Shown: positions 8,851 through 17,349 of the stretch, piece after piece
Layout of the letters: every line of letters begins with the position of its first letter
Numbering within the stretch: the first letter of the stretch is position 1
DNA from: Deltaproteobacteria bacterium
Lineage (GTDB): Bacteria; Bdellovibrionota; UBA1018
Length of the DNA: 64,000 nucleotides
Assembly: GCA_013286765.1 (NCBI GenBank)
Contig: JABDFB010000001.1
Location: forward strand, 1-64,000
Reading direction: 5' to 3'
Program-made: the position numbers and the translations under genes
Notes under the pieces: model-generated
The model's input: the letters and a program-made list of their open reading frames with translations, nothing else
Databases searched by the model: none
Told to the model about the DNA's origin: nothing

Positions 8851-8966
8851 CACGGTTAGCTGAGCTTCGGCAGACCAGTGCGGGCTTGGGCGACCCAGGA
8901 TGGGGTCAGCCCAAGCACAGGAAGTGCGCGCCCGACATCTGGTTTACCGAAGCTCAACTAACCGCG
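8851..8966. other. 115-bp dyad element, possible structured RNA or MITE
   Basis: Imperfect 25-bp inverted repeats (8854-8878 and 8939-8963, three mismatches) bound an inner hairpin. The inner stem pairs 8884-8891 with 8909-8916 and 8892-8896 with 8903-8907, leaving one bulged A. As a minus-strand transcript, two of the three outer mismatches become G-U pairs, so the RNA may run leftward. A 4-T run follows the right arm. The SRP RNA consensus (GGAAG apical loop) was looked for and is absent. No family is assigned; the alternative is a small non-autonomous mobile element. Confidence 0.5.
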
Positions 8967-8988
8967 GTTTTCCCTAGGAGAATTAAAA

Positions 8989-9177
8989 ATGCAAACAGAA
9001 CAAGTTTTATTAAAATGGGTAATTTGGACCCTTCTCATCGGCGTCGTACTAGGAGGCAAACCCTGGGTTTTTCCTGGCGGAGGGAAATACTGGATCGACA
9101 GGGTTAAACCAAAAGAGGAACGTACGGATTTTTATCCCTCGAAACAATTTCAAAAGCTGCAGTCCCCGACGCAGTAA
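8989..9177 (+). CDS. Small membrane-anchored protein
   Basis: 62 aa with a good ribosome site (AGGAG at 8976-8980, 8 bases before ATG). One hydrophobic helix (VLLKWVIWTLLIGVVLGG) is followed by a basic, aromatic tail. The 3' end overlaps the convergent gene at 9104-10108 by 74 bp. The family is not recognised. The ribosome site argues that it is real. The dyad element lies directly upstream and could act as its leader. Confidence 0.5.
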   Translation: MQTEQVLLKWVIWTLLIGVVLGGKPWVFPGGGKYWIDRVKPKEERTDFYPSKQFQKLQSPTQ

Positions 9178-10108
9178 AGGTGGCTTCCAATTTGCCACGG
9201 CGATAAACAAAAATTTTCATCTCTGCGAGTTTAGAATTTGAGCAGTAGAGATAGGATCCGTTCGTGTCTTCAAACGTGAGGCCAGCAAAATCTTTATGCT
9301 CTGCTTTGACCACGCCTCGGAACGATAAGTCTTCTCGTTCAGCGCGGAATTCCCACTCATTCAGAGTGCTCTTTGATCGAATTCTGATAAAATCTCGCAG
9401 TGTATTGAAGTAAAAGTTTTCGCCCTTATAGTTAAAATAGAACGAAGACAAGAAAGGCGAAACCAACGGACCCAGCTTGGTGCGGACACTCATTCCTTCA
9501 AATAGAAACTGAGCAGGCTTCCCATCTTTGTCGACAAAAGTATTGCACTGGCCCCAGATCCAAGAATGCCCTTTGTTAGGTCCTTCGAACTTTCCTAACA
9601 TTCCAGGGGCTTCATGCCACTGGAAGACTTCGCCATTAATCCGGGTAATGCCTGAGAAATAGAGTTCTTCATAGGGAGTAAAGATAGAATTTTTTACTAA
9701 TCTTGTTTCAGATAGGAACTTAGGAATTACCTGAAAGGAACACTCGCGCCCCGCTACAAATTTAAGATCCCACTCGATACTATTTCCCTTGGACTCAATC
9801 TTTCCTTGAGTTCCTTGCGGCAACAATTTACAAGTCCCGATTTGAACTTCGTCTTGATCTTTCTGAGAGAAATCTTGGATGCCGTAGGTATTTTTGACTG
9901 CGATTTTTTTTACGTCTTGCCCATCACTTCTTTGAAAAAAAACCGCCCAAGTTTCGGAGGATTGATTAAAGCCGTTTCGACTCGACAGCGTCGTAAATCT
10001 CAGCCACAAAGCCCTCTGAGTTTCGGGATCGTTGAGCTTCAGAAACCAAACCTTCTGAAATGCTCGCTGGGTGGTCGGATTAGCCGGATTTTCTTTCGAT
10101 GCACTCAT
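9104..10108 (-). CDS. Tocopherol cyclase/CrtC-like lipocalin-fold protein
   Basis: 334 aa, no signal peptide. The segment GHSWIWGQCNTF followed by alternating beta-strand patterns (SPFLSSFYFNYKGENFYFN, EWEFRAEREDLSFRG) resembles the tocopherol-cyclase-like/hydroxyneurosporene-synthase superfamily, whose members bind or hydrate isoprenoids and lipids in a double lipocalin fold. No carotenoid or tocopherol genes are nearby, so the substrate is unknown. It is upstream-adjacent to the cpaF stop (14 bp) on the same strand, so it may be the last gene of the secretin-cpaF transcript. The family call is by recollection of motifs only. Confidence 0.55.
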   Translation of the reverse strand: MSASKENPANPTTQRAFQKVWFLKLNDPETQRALWLRFTTLSSRNGFNQSSETWAVFFQRSDGQDVKKIAVKNTYGIQDFSQKDQDEVQIGTCKLLPQGTQGKIESKGNSIEWDLKFVAGRECSFQVIPKFLSETRLVKNSIFTPYEELYFSGITRINGEVFQWHEAPGMLGKFEGPNKGHSWIWGQCNTFVDKDGKPAQFLFEGMSVRTKLGPLVSPFLSSFYFNYKGENFYFNTLRDFIRIRSKSTLNEWEFRAEREDLSFRGVVKAEHKDFAGLTFEDTNGSYLYCSNSKLAEMKIFVYRRGKLEATFTASGTAAFEIVSRDKNPYVPLLV

Positions 10109-10122
10109 TTAAATTCAGTATA

Positions 10123-11061
10123 TCATTGACGATTCATTCGTCGCATCAAAATAGTATCACCTTCGCGGCCTTCCATTTTCCAGAGTTCGGTGATCATTCT
10201 CAAGCATCCTTCTCGCTTTACTTGAGTGATCCACTGGATTCCTAAACTAAGCAGCTCTCTTATATAAGAGGAATTCAACACTCCGTGAGCAGAGAGTAAA
10301 CATAATAACTCGACTCTTCGCAGGGCGTCTCGCGGTGAATTAGCGTGCAACGTCACAAGAGCACCACGGTGGCCCGTATTCAGGGCTTGCAGAAGATCCA
10401 AAACCTCAGCTCCCCTACATTCGCCCAAGACAATTCGATCAGGTCGCATTCGAAGAGTTTGTTTTAAGAGAGTTTTGAGTGTTACTTCGCCGAACCCATC
10501 GGCGTTGGGAGGCCTACTCAATAAACTAATAAAGTGTGGATGCCTGGGTGCGAGCTCCGGTGTATCTTCCAGAGCAATAATCCGTTCGTTCTGGGGTACT
10601 TCGGCAAGGAGATCGGACGCCAGAGTTGTTTTGCCACTTCCGGTTGCTCCAGAAATCAAAATGGATTCACCGCTTTTTATCAATTCTTGCAGTTTAGGAT
10701 AAAGATCTGACTGGCTCCAACGATCTGCTTGGGTAGGCGAGGGTTGAGCTAAATTCGAATCATGTGAATGGTGATGCGAACGGCGAATAGAAACCATTAA
10801 ACCTAGGGGTGCCAAAGGGGGAAAGACGATATGAATTCGATGACCGGTACGCAAAATGGCGTCCACGAACGGATGCTTTGCGTCCCAGGTCTTTCCGACC
10901 TGAACTAGTTCAGACAAAACCCATTCTTTCAAATTTTGCTCGGTGAATGACAAATCGACCGGAATAGAGACTTGCTCCATGCCGGAACCTCGGTCGACAA
11001 AAACTCCTGAGACTCCGTTAATGCAGATGTCCGTTACGTTTGTTTGGTCTATCAAACTCAT
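10123..11061 (-). CDS. cpaF: CpaF/TadA-type secretion ATPase
   Basis: 312 aa from ATG 11061, which overlaps the secretin stop as ATGA; an upstream in-frame start at 11136 is less likely. The hexameric ATPase powers Tad pilus assembly. The N-domain has the family pattern VTDICINGVSGVFVDR. Walker A is GATGSGKTT at about 138-146, followed by IIALEDTPEL, the Walker B region DRIVLGECRGAEVLDLL, and the His box GALVTLHANSPRDALRRVE. It is shorter than most CpaF proteins because the N-terminal helical extension is missing. It is coupled to the secretin gene. Confidence 0.9.
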   Translation of the reverse strand: MSLIDQTNVTDICINGVSGVFVDRGSGMEQVSIPVDLSFTEQNLKEWVLSELVQVGKTWDAKHPFVDAILRTGHRIHIVFPPLAPLGLMVSIRRSHHHSHDSNLAQPSPTQADRWSQSDLYPKLQELIKSGESILISGATGSGKTTLASDLLAEVPQNERIIALEDTPELAPRHPHFISLLSRPPNADGFGEVTLKTLLKQTLRMRPDRIVLGECRGAEVLDLLQALNTGHRGALVTLHANSPRDALRRVELLCLLSAHGVLNSSYIRELLSLGIQWITQVKREGCLRMITELWKMEGREGDTILMRRMNRQ

Positions 11062-12539
11062 GATCCAGTTTCGAATGCATTCCACGGATAATCCCTCGAT
11101 TCTAAAATTTCTAACTCCTGATCCGGACTGATCCAATTCCTGGGCGGTGGGAGTGGTCCTTTCGGCAGCCGTCGAGGTGATTCACTCACCGAGGGTACCG
11201 GCGGGCTTTCATAGGGGTAGAGGATGGCAACCAGTTCAGACCGATTGTTCAAAAAATCTTCGGATCCAAAAAGTTTTCCAAGAACTGGAATTCTTCTCAA
11301 AAAAGGCAAACCCTTGGCTTCTTCGCGCGTTCCCTGTTGGAGAAGGCCTGACAAAAAAAGGGGAACGCCAAACTGAGCATCGACCTGAGTCTTCATTCGA
11401 TTTGCTTGAATCCCCGGAATGCGATCATCTGAAAGTTGCCGGTCTAGGTGGCTTACTTCTGTGAAAACTTCTAATCGGACACGATTTCCGGACCAATGGG
11501 TTACTTTTAAACGTAAGGTTAAACCAAAGTTTTTCCACATGACGTTTGAATAGAATCGATTCTGAGTCTGAATAGGGAGTTCTCCGCCGGCAAAGAGTTC
11601 GGCCTCACCGGGGGCGCGAACGACCAGTTCTGGATTAGAAAGGATTTTTGCGTTTCCGTTTCCTTCCAGGTGTTGCAAGGTGAGGTCAATTTCCGTGAGA
11701 TTTTGACTTGCGCCAGGTGTTAGCTGGAAGGTTTTCTTGGTACTTGCAGGCCAGGTTAAACCGAAACTAGAGAACTGGGTCTTTCTAAGCTCCAAAAGAA
11801 AAACTCTAAAATAAACAGTCGGAGAATAATCTGGAAGAGTTTCAATCTCAAAATGAGTGAGCGGAAAAATAGATTTCATTTCTCTTTCCACGACGGGTTT
11901 CTCCGATGGTCTGTCTAGATTGCCTCGAACCCATAGATTTTTGCCGCGTTGCTCGATTCTCAGGTTATCGCTATAGTGAAACCGATGGATCCAATTCGTG
12001 AGTTGAAGTTGAGAGGCATGCAAAAGGGAATCTGAAACTTCTGTTTCATCTTGAATTTCGTTAGAGTAAAAGTGGGTAATAGCCTGAATCTGAGATGCCT
12101 CTTTCTTACTACTAATTTCGCCTCTCAATACAACCCCCTTTCCCGAGAAGATCACTTCGACTTCCAATAAACCACTCAGTGCCTTAAGCAAATTAAGGGA
12201 AACATCTGTTTTGGCAAGGCGTTCGATTCGGATGGTACGATGTTCGGAACTTCCGTCCTGTTTCCAGATCCAAAGATCGCTTATTCCTGGTTTGATTCCT
12301 TTGATTAGAAGCCTATCGTTGGAGGACCATTTAAGAGGAAAGGCCCGAATGGAATTGCTTCCTAAAGAGTACCTCTTAAGGCCCGGGACGTGGATAAGTC
12401 TCTGTTCTCCTTGACCAATCACAAGCGGAGGTTTTTCGGTGAGTTGCTGGTCAGAATCAGCATACAGCTGAGACTTCGGAAACCCGAGATGCATTAAGGC
12501 GGTACATAGGGCGAGGCATTGCGCAAATTTGGCAGTCAT
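11058..12539 (-). CDS. Tad-type secretin (CpaC/RcpA)
   Basis: About 493 aa from ATG 12539, which gives a clean signal peptide ending near QLYA. The frame is open to 12629, but that adds an unlikely N-terminal extension. The N-terminal region is a BON-like/pilus-assembly domain (LIHVPGLKRYSLGSNSIRAFP, DLWIWKQDGSSEHRTIRI). The C-terminal secretin domain contains NLTEIDLTLQHLEGNGNAKILSNPELVVRAPGEAELFAGGELPI and the closing pattern PFLRRIPVLGKLFGSEDF, typical of type II/III secretins. It would form the outer-membrane channel for the Tad-like apparatus. Its stop overlaps the cpaF start. Confidence 0.88.
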   Translation of the reverse strand: MTAKFAQCLALCTALMHLGFPKSQLYADSDQQLTEKPPLVIGQGEQRLIHVPGLKRYSLGSNSIRAFPLKWSSNDRLLIKGIKPGISDLWIWKQDGSSEHRTIRIERLAKTDVSLNLLKALSGLLEVEVIFSGKGVVLRGEISSKKEASQIQAITHFYSNEIQDETEVSDSLLHASQLQLTNWIHRFHYSDNLRIEQRGKNLWVRGNLDRPSEKPVVEREMKSIFPLTHFEIETLPDYSPTVYFRVFLLELRKTQFSSFGLTWPASTKKTFQLTPGASQNLTEIDLTLQHLEGNGNAKILSNPELVVRAPGEAELFAGGELPIQTQNRFYSNVMWKNFGLTLRLKVTHWSGNRVRLEVFTEVSHLDRQLSDDRIPGIQANRMKTQVDAQFGVPLFLSGLLQQGTREEAKGLPFLRRIPVLGKLFGSEDFLNNRSELVAILYPYESPPVPSVSESPRRLPKGPLPPPRNWISPDQELEILESRDYPWNAFETGS

Positions 12540-12685
12540 TTTGATTAGCGTCAGCGCAAGTCCTAAGCCAAACTTTGATAGGGTAATGCAGCCTTTTGGG
12601 AACTTCTGCACTACTTCTGTGATTGACAATTGCTAAAAATGAAGGCTAGATGTTCGTACAAATATTTGGAAGGTAAGGTACTATT

Positions 12686-12814
12686 ATGCCCTCACGAATG
12701 ATGAAGACAAAGACGGCTAGAAAAGTAAGGCAAGCTCGAAAGGGGAAGGCTCGTAAGCGCCGTGAGCAAAACAAAGGAACGACACCAAAATTCCCGATCC
12801 ACCTCGAGGGATAA
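12686..12814 (+). CDS. Tiny basic protein upstream of metK
   Basis: 42 aa, beginning [20 protein letters not shown], with roughly a third Lys/Arg and ending FPIHLEG. The start is preceded by GGAAGGTAAGG. Short Lys/Arg-rich proteins of this kind are annotated as hypothetical in delta-type genomes; nucleic-acid or ribosome binding is a guess from charge. It ends 43 bp before metK and is probably cotranscribed with it. It explains why the apparent metK frame is open upstream in a different phase. Confidence 0.5.
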   Translation: MPSRMMKTKTARKVRQARKGKARKRREQNKGTTPKFPIHLEG

Positions 12815-12857
12815 GACAAAAAAAAGCGGAACTAGAGCTAAAGTCACGGGGAGGACT

Positions 12858-14024
12858 ATGAGCAATCACTATTTATTTACATCAGAGTCAGTGACAGAAG
12901 GCCATCCAGATAAGATGGCTGACCAGATTTCGGATGCAGTTTTGGATGCATTTATCTCGATAGATCCACATGCCAGGGTTGCTTGTGAGACTCTATTAAC
13001 GACTGGACTAGTGGTGTTAGCAGGGGAAGTGACTAGTAAAGGACAAATCAGTCCTGCTCAGGTCGCACGCGATACTATCCAAAAGATCGGATATGATAGC
13101 TCTGAAAAAGGGTTCGATTACCGTACCTGCGGTGTCCTAGTTGCTTTAGGTACACAATCTCCGGATATTTCCCAAGGTGTAACTGCGGGTGCCGGGCTCC
13201 ACAATGAAAAAGAGCAAGGCGCCGGCGACCAAGGGCTTATGTTCGGTTATGCTGTTCGAGAGTCCGAACAGTTCATGCCGCTCTCTATCGATCTGGCCCA
13301 TAAGATTACGCTTCAACTGAGCCATGCTAGAAAAGCAGGGATTCTTAATTGGTTAAGGCCCGACGGAAAATCTCAAGTCACTATCGAATACGCAAACGGA
13401 CGTCCAAAACGGATCGAAACCATTGTCGTCAGTTCGCAGCATGATGAAAATATCCAGTACAAGCAATTGCGTGAAGCGATTATTGAAGAAGTCATTAAGA
13501 AGGCTGTTCCTGGACATTACCTCGATAACAAGACTAAGTTTTTTATCAACCCAACGGGCCGGTTTGTTGTAGGCGGACCAATGGGAGACGCCGGTCTTAC
13601 TGGACGAAAAATCATTGTCGATACCTACGGCGGACACGGAGCCCATGGCGGTGGAGCTTTTTCAGGGAAAGATCCATCGAAAGTAGATCGATCTGCTACC
13701 TATATGGCGCGATATATCGCAAAGAATGTTGTTGCCGCGGGACTAGCTGACAAGTGCCTAGTTCAATTGGCCTATGCCATTGGGGTAGCTGATCCGGTAA
13801 ATCTGACAGTGAATACTTTCGGCACTGAAAAGTCCGATCCAAGAAAGATCGAAGCAGCGATATGGGAGAACTTTTCTCTAAAGCCCGCTGGAATTATCGA
13901 GTCCCTCAATCTTCTGCGACCCATTTATTCAAAGACGGCGGCTTATGGCCATTTTGGTCGGATGGAACCTGAATTTAGTTGGGAACGGATCGATAAAGTA
14001 GAAGCTTTAAAGAACTTTAAATAG
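12858..14024 (+). CDS. metK: S-adenosylmethionine synthetase
   Basis: 388 aa, the normal length. It makes SAM from methionine and ATP. Start ATG 12858 has GGGGAGG 4-8 bases upstream and gives the canonical N-terminus [20 protein letters not shown]; the open frame back to 12762 is not needed. Signatures are GHPDKMADQ (ATP/methionine site), [12 protein letters not shown] and [17 protein letters not shown] (P-loop-like). No SAM riboswitch-like fold was recognised upstream. Confidence 0.97.
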   Translation: MSNHYLFTSESVTEGHPDKMADQISDAVLDAFISIDPHARVACETLLTTGLVVLAGEVTSKGQISPAQVARDTIQKIGYDSSEKGFDYRTCGVLVALGTQSPDISQGVTAGAGLHNEKEQGAGDQGLMFGYAVRESEQFMPLSIDLAHKITLQLSHARKAGILNWLRPDGKSQVTIEYANGRPKRIETIVVSSQHDENIQYKQLREAIIEEVIKKAVPGHYLDNKTKFFINPTGRFVVGGPMGDAGLTGRKIIVDTYGGHGAHGGGAFSGKDPSKVDRSATYMARYIAKNVVAAGLADKCLVQLAYAIGVADPVNLTVNTFGTEKSDPRKIEAAIWENFSLKPAGIIESLNLLRPIYSKTAAYGHFGRMEPEFSWERIDKVEALKNFK

Positions 14025-14084
14025 GTAGAGTCCTCCAAGATTGATAGATTGCTAGAACGTTGCCTTCAGTCTAAAATTTAGTAA

Positions 14085-14309
14085 ATGCATACTATTTATA
14101 CGTTTGCGCGAATCTATCCCTACGTTGCCTTAGCTTTAGCTATTATCCTCTTTGAGTTGGGAATTTACTTTCATCGCCGAATGAGTAAATTGAGATTTTT
14201 TGTTTGGGCGTTGACTGTTCTCGTCGTGATAGGAATTATTCTTTGGTTAGTTTTTAGAGGCGATATAAACTCCGACAAATGGGTCGACGAACTGGTGAAT
14301 ATGTTCTAG
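14085..14309 (+). CDS. Small two-helix membrane protein
   Basis: 74 aa with two hydrophobic helices (YPYVALALAIILFELGIYF and FFVWALTVLVVIGIILWLVF) joined by a short basic loop, and a charged tail. There is no clear ribosome site. It follows metK by 60 bp. The family is unknown. Two well-formed helices make it more likely a gene than chance. Confidence 0.5.
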   Translation: MHTIYTFARIYPYVALALAIILFELGIYFHRRMSKLRFFVWALTVLVVIGIILWLVFRGDINSDKWVDELVNMF

Positions 14310-14528
14310 TCTTTACTCCCTTTCTCTTAACCCATTGACACGGCCGGTTTCTTTGCTTAGCCTTAATTTAAGTGGGCAGCAAATTAAGAAAATAAATATG
14401 AGCTTTTCCCAAAACAAGGGATTTTGACTTTAAGTGCGGAGTATTAAAAGCCTAAAGCCAAAAGAGCTGTTTTGGATCAAGGCATCGGCGGAAGTGGGAA
14501 CCTAAGGAAGGGTGAGGGGTAATCAGGA

Positions 14529-15611
14529 ATGGGCATAGTTCAGTCGACATTAGTCGGTGAAAGTCCAGAAATTCAAAATATCTTTAAAACAATCGAAAAG
14601 GTGGCGCAGACAGATAGCACAGTTTTGATTACGGGTGAGAGCGGAACCGGAAAAGAACTGGTTGCGCGTGCAATTCATGAAATTTCAGCGCGATCAAATA
14701 GACCGTGGGTTGTAGTCAATTGCGGAGCGATCCCATCGGAACTTATGGAAGCAGAGTTTTTTGGCCATATGAGAGGGGCCTTCACGGGGGCTACCCAAAC
14801 TCGGCAAGGACGATTCGAACTTGCTCATGGAGGGACTCTCTTTTTAGACGAGGTCGGGGATATTCCTCTGCATCTTCAAGTAAAATTGCTTCGTGTTCTT
14901 CAGACTCGACAATTTGAACCAATCGGTTCTTCAAAAACAATCGAAGTCGATGTCCGTATTATTACTGCGACGAATCGTGATCTTGAAGACTTGACGCACA
15001 AGAAGGAATTCAGAGAAGATCTCTATTATCGCCTCAATGTCATTCCGATCAAAATTCCACCGCTTCGCGACAGAAGAACTGATATTCCGATTCTCGTTAA
15101 TCATTTTATATCTCAGTTTAACGGTTTGGCTGGGTACTCCGTTGAGCCTATCGTAGGCAAGATCATGGATGCGCTTCTAGCTTATGACTGGCCTGGAAAT
15201 GTCAGAGAATTACAGAATCTGATGGAGCGTCTGGTAATTTTGAAGGGACAGGGCACCGTAGATTTAGGTGATCTTCCCCATCGCATCTTTCAAAAGTATG
15301 CGGAGACTTGCCCTCAGGGAACAGGCGCACTATCCGAATGGGAATTTCCTCGGATGGTACTTCCACAATCGGGAGTCGATCTTAAGGCCATTGTGGGTGC
15401 GTTTGAAAACCATCTCGTGGATCAAGCTCTGGTTCGTACGAACGGAAATAAAAACCGAGCTAGTGAACTTCTGCAAATGAACAGAACGACGCTCGTTGAA
15501 AAACTAAGAAAAAGGGGAATGATTGTCCCTCTTAAGTCTAAAGACGGAGAGGAAATGGTTCTGGAGGAGGAGGGCGGGGACTTAGAGGAACCTCAAAAAG
15601 ATAGGGAATAA
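14529..15611 (+). CDS. Sigma54-dependent transcription activator lacking a receiver domain
   Basis: 360 aa. It starts directly with the AAA+ domain: Walker A GESGTGKE at 36-43, the sigma54-contact loop GAFTGA at 83-88, Walker B GGTLFLDEVGD, and the arginine-finger region FREDLYYRLNVIPI. A C-terminal Fis-type helix-turn-helix (NGNKNRASELLQMNRTTLVEKLRKRG) is followed by an acidic tail (EEMVLEEEGGDLEE). No phospho-receiver or sensor domain is present, so activity must be set by expression, partner proteins or the tail. It is related to flagellar master regulators (FleQ/FlrA core) but its target is unknown. The stop is followed by 81 bp before mlaD on the other strand. Confidence 0.9.
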   Translation: MGIVQSTLVGESPEIQNIFKTIEKVAQTDSTVLITGESGTGKELVARAIHEISARSNRPWVVVNCGAIPSELMEAEFFGHMRGAFTGATQTRQGRFELAHGGTLFLDEVGDIPLHLQVKLLRVLQTRQFEPIGSSKTIEVDVRIITATNRDLEDLTHKKEFREDLYYRLNVIPIKIPPLRDRRTDIPILVNHFISQFNGLAGYSVEPIVGKIMDALLAYDWPGNVRELQNLMERLVILKGQGTVDLGDLPHRIFQKYAETCPQGTGALSEWEFPRMVLPQSGVDLKAIVGAFENHLVDQALVRTNGNKNRASELLQMNRTTLVEKLRKRGMIVPLKSKDGEEMVLEEEGGDLEEPQKDRE

Positions 15612-15692
15612 TTCCCCAAGAGGTTTTTTGGTTTTAAAAGGTGACCGCGGGAGTGTCTCGCAAAGCCAAACAACTCGTTCAGGATTGATTAA

Positions 15693-16511
15693 TTAGCGGG
15701 CATTTGAGGGCGCTGCTTCGCCACTATCCGACTCCTTAAGAGTCTGACGGACCAAATTTCTTACTATGCGATTCCGATTCATCCCGCCCATAAGAGCTCG
15801 TACTTCATCATAGAGACTAGCGTCATTGACTAGAGCGCCGATAGTTCCTTTTCCCTTGTTGATTTTATCGAGAATTTGCGAAAAGTGGGTGAGGGATTCT
15901 TTGATTTGGGGCCCATTGATTTGTTGGCCCAAGAGTTCCGTTGTCTGGGCAAGGTTTTTTGCCGCATTGGTCATATTTTTAAAGAACTGCTCACTTCGGT
16001 TTTCTGCTTCAAATGACGCTAAAATGTGATTTAAGTGCGAAGCCATTTTATTCAAAGTCAACAGAAGCTCGTCGCCTTTGCTGATGAATTGCGAAATATC
16101 TCGTGCGGGAATTGGGGGAATTTCTGCGCCTGGCGTTAGGACTGGTTCGTCTTGAGTCCCGCCTCTAATGCTAATGTATTTATCGCCCAAAACGCCTTGT
16201 GTAGCGATTTCCGCTTTAGAGTTTTTACGAATAAGATCTTTTACATCTCGTCTGACGACTATCAAAACCTGAATTTTGCCAAATTCCTTATCGAAATCAA
16301 CTGTGTCAACCATCCCAACATTGATTCCATTTAAAATGACCTTGGAACCTGGGATGAGACCTTCCGCATCATCAAGATGAATTGTGTATCCATATGTTCT
16401 CGAAAAGAAACTATTGCCGCCGCCCAGTATAACAATTGCCAGCATAATGAGAGCAGTTCCGATCAGTACAAATATTCCAACTTTGATGTCATTTGTGGGT
16501 TTTAAGCTCAT
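15693..16511 (-). CDS. mlaD: MlaD-family lipid-transport substrate-binding protein
   Basis: 272 aa. One N-terminal membrane helix (VGIFVLIGTALIMLAIVILGG) is followed by an MCE domain (YTIHLDDAEGLIPGSKVILNGINVGMVDTVDF, TQGVLGDKYISIRGG) and a long helical C-terminal region (LTLNKMASHLNHILASFEAEN). MlaD binds phospholipid in the periplasm for the MlaFEDB ABC transporter, which keeps outer-membrane lipid asymmetry. It is the last gene of mlaE-mlaF-mlaD, 6 bp after mlaF. Confidence 0.93.
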   Translation of the reverse strand: MSLKPTNDIKVGIFVLIGTALIMLAIVILGGGNSFFSRTYGYTIHLDDAEGLIPGSKVILNGINVGMVDTVDFDKEFGKIQVLIVVRRDVKDLIRKNSKAEIATQGVLGDKYISIRGGTQDEPVLTPGAEIPPIPARDISQFISKGDELLLTLNKMASHLNHILASFEAENRSEQFFKNMTNAAKNLAQTTELLGQQINGPQIKESLTHFSQILDKINKGKGTIGALVNDASLYDEVRALMGGMNRNRIVRNLVRQTLKESDSGEAAPSNAR

Positions 16512-16517
16512 TGTCTC

Positions 16518-17285
16518 CTACTTCCTTCTTACATTCACAGTTTCCGAAGCTTCGGGGGGTTTGCTGACAAAAGACTGTACCAATGGATCAGAAGAATTCT
16601 TTATATTCTCGACAGAATCGACAATATAAATTTTCCTCTCGTAAAGGATAGCAATACGATCGGCAATTGCGAAGGCACTTGGAATATCATGAGTAACAAA
16701 AATCCCGGTGATTCCTCGTTCCGCTCTCAGCCGCTTTATATTTTCTAATAGGCGTCTCGTATTTACTGGATCTAGTCCTGCCGTAGGCTCATCAAAAAGA
16801 ATAATCTCTGGTCCAAGAATAATTGCTCGTGCGAGACCGGCCCTTTTTTGCATACCGCCTGAGAGTTCGTTGGGATAGAGATGATTGGTACCGACCATAT
16901 CAATCAATGCCAACATCCGATTGACTCTATCGTGAATCTCGGTAGGGTTAAGCTTCGTATGCTCTATGAGTGGGTAGGCCAAGTTCTCTTCGACATTGAG
17001 AGAATCAAACAGAGCGCCATTCTGAAAAACATAACCGATCTTTTTGCGAACTTCGATCATCTGCCGTTCGGGGAGGTTTGCGATATTTTGATCTCGAAAG
17101 ACAATTTCACCCGCATCCGGCCCTTCCAGGCCTATGATCGTACGAAGAATGACGCTTTTTCCCGTGCCGGAGCCACCAAAAAGTCCTAGAATTTCGCCTT
17201 TTCTCAAGCTGAGACTAATCCCCTGAAGAACATGTTTATTTCCAAATGTTTTGTGGAGATCTTTAATGTCCAACAAGATTTCCAT
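16518..17285 (-). CDS. mlaF: MlaF-family ABC transporter ATPase
   Basis: 255 aa. Walker A is GGSGTGKS at 37-44, the Q-loop region is IGYVFQNGALFDSLNVEENL, the ABC signature is LSGGMQKRAGLARAI, Walker B is EIILFDEPTAGLDP, and the H-loop is VTHDI. The GALFDSLNV motif is characteristic of the MlaF branch. It energises phospholipid transport with MlaE (upstream, 64 bp) and MlaD (downstream). Confidence 0.95.
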   Translation of the reverse strand: MEILLDIKDLHKTFGNKHVLQGISLSLRKGEILGLFGGSGTGKSVILRTIIGLEGPDAGEIVFRDQNIANLPERQMIEVRKKIGYVFQNGALFDSLNVEENLAYPLIEHTKLNPTEIHDRVNRMLALIDMVGTNHLYPNELSGGMQKRAGLARAIILGPEIILFDEPTAGLDPVNTRRLLENIKRLRAERGITGIFVTHDIPSAFAIADRIAILYERKIYIVDSVENIKNSSDPLVQSFVSKPPEASETVNVRRK

Positions 17286-17349
17286 TTTAAACTAAACTCC
17301 TTTGCATTTATCCGGTTCGTGTCTTTACTAGGGGCGTCTGGATTTGCTT

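Noticed and set aside
8820..8980. SRP (4.5S) RNA, 6S RNA or tmRNA
   Set aside because: The SRP apical GGAAG loop is missing, the closing-stem layout of 6S is not seen, and there is no tRNA-like domain; left as an unassigned dyad element.
12762..12857. N-terminal extension of MetK
   Set aside because: The extension lies over the small basic gene in another frame; ATG 12858 has a ribosome site and gives the conserved MetK N-terminus.
12600..12857. SAM riboswitch upstream of metK
   Set aside because: The region holds a small coding frame and no recognisable SAM-I/SAM-II core.
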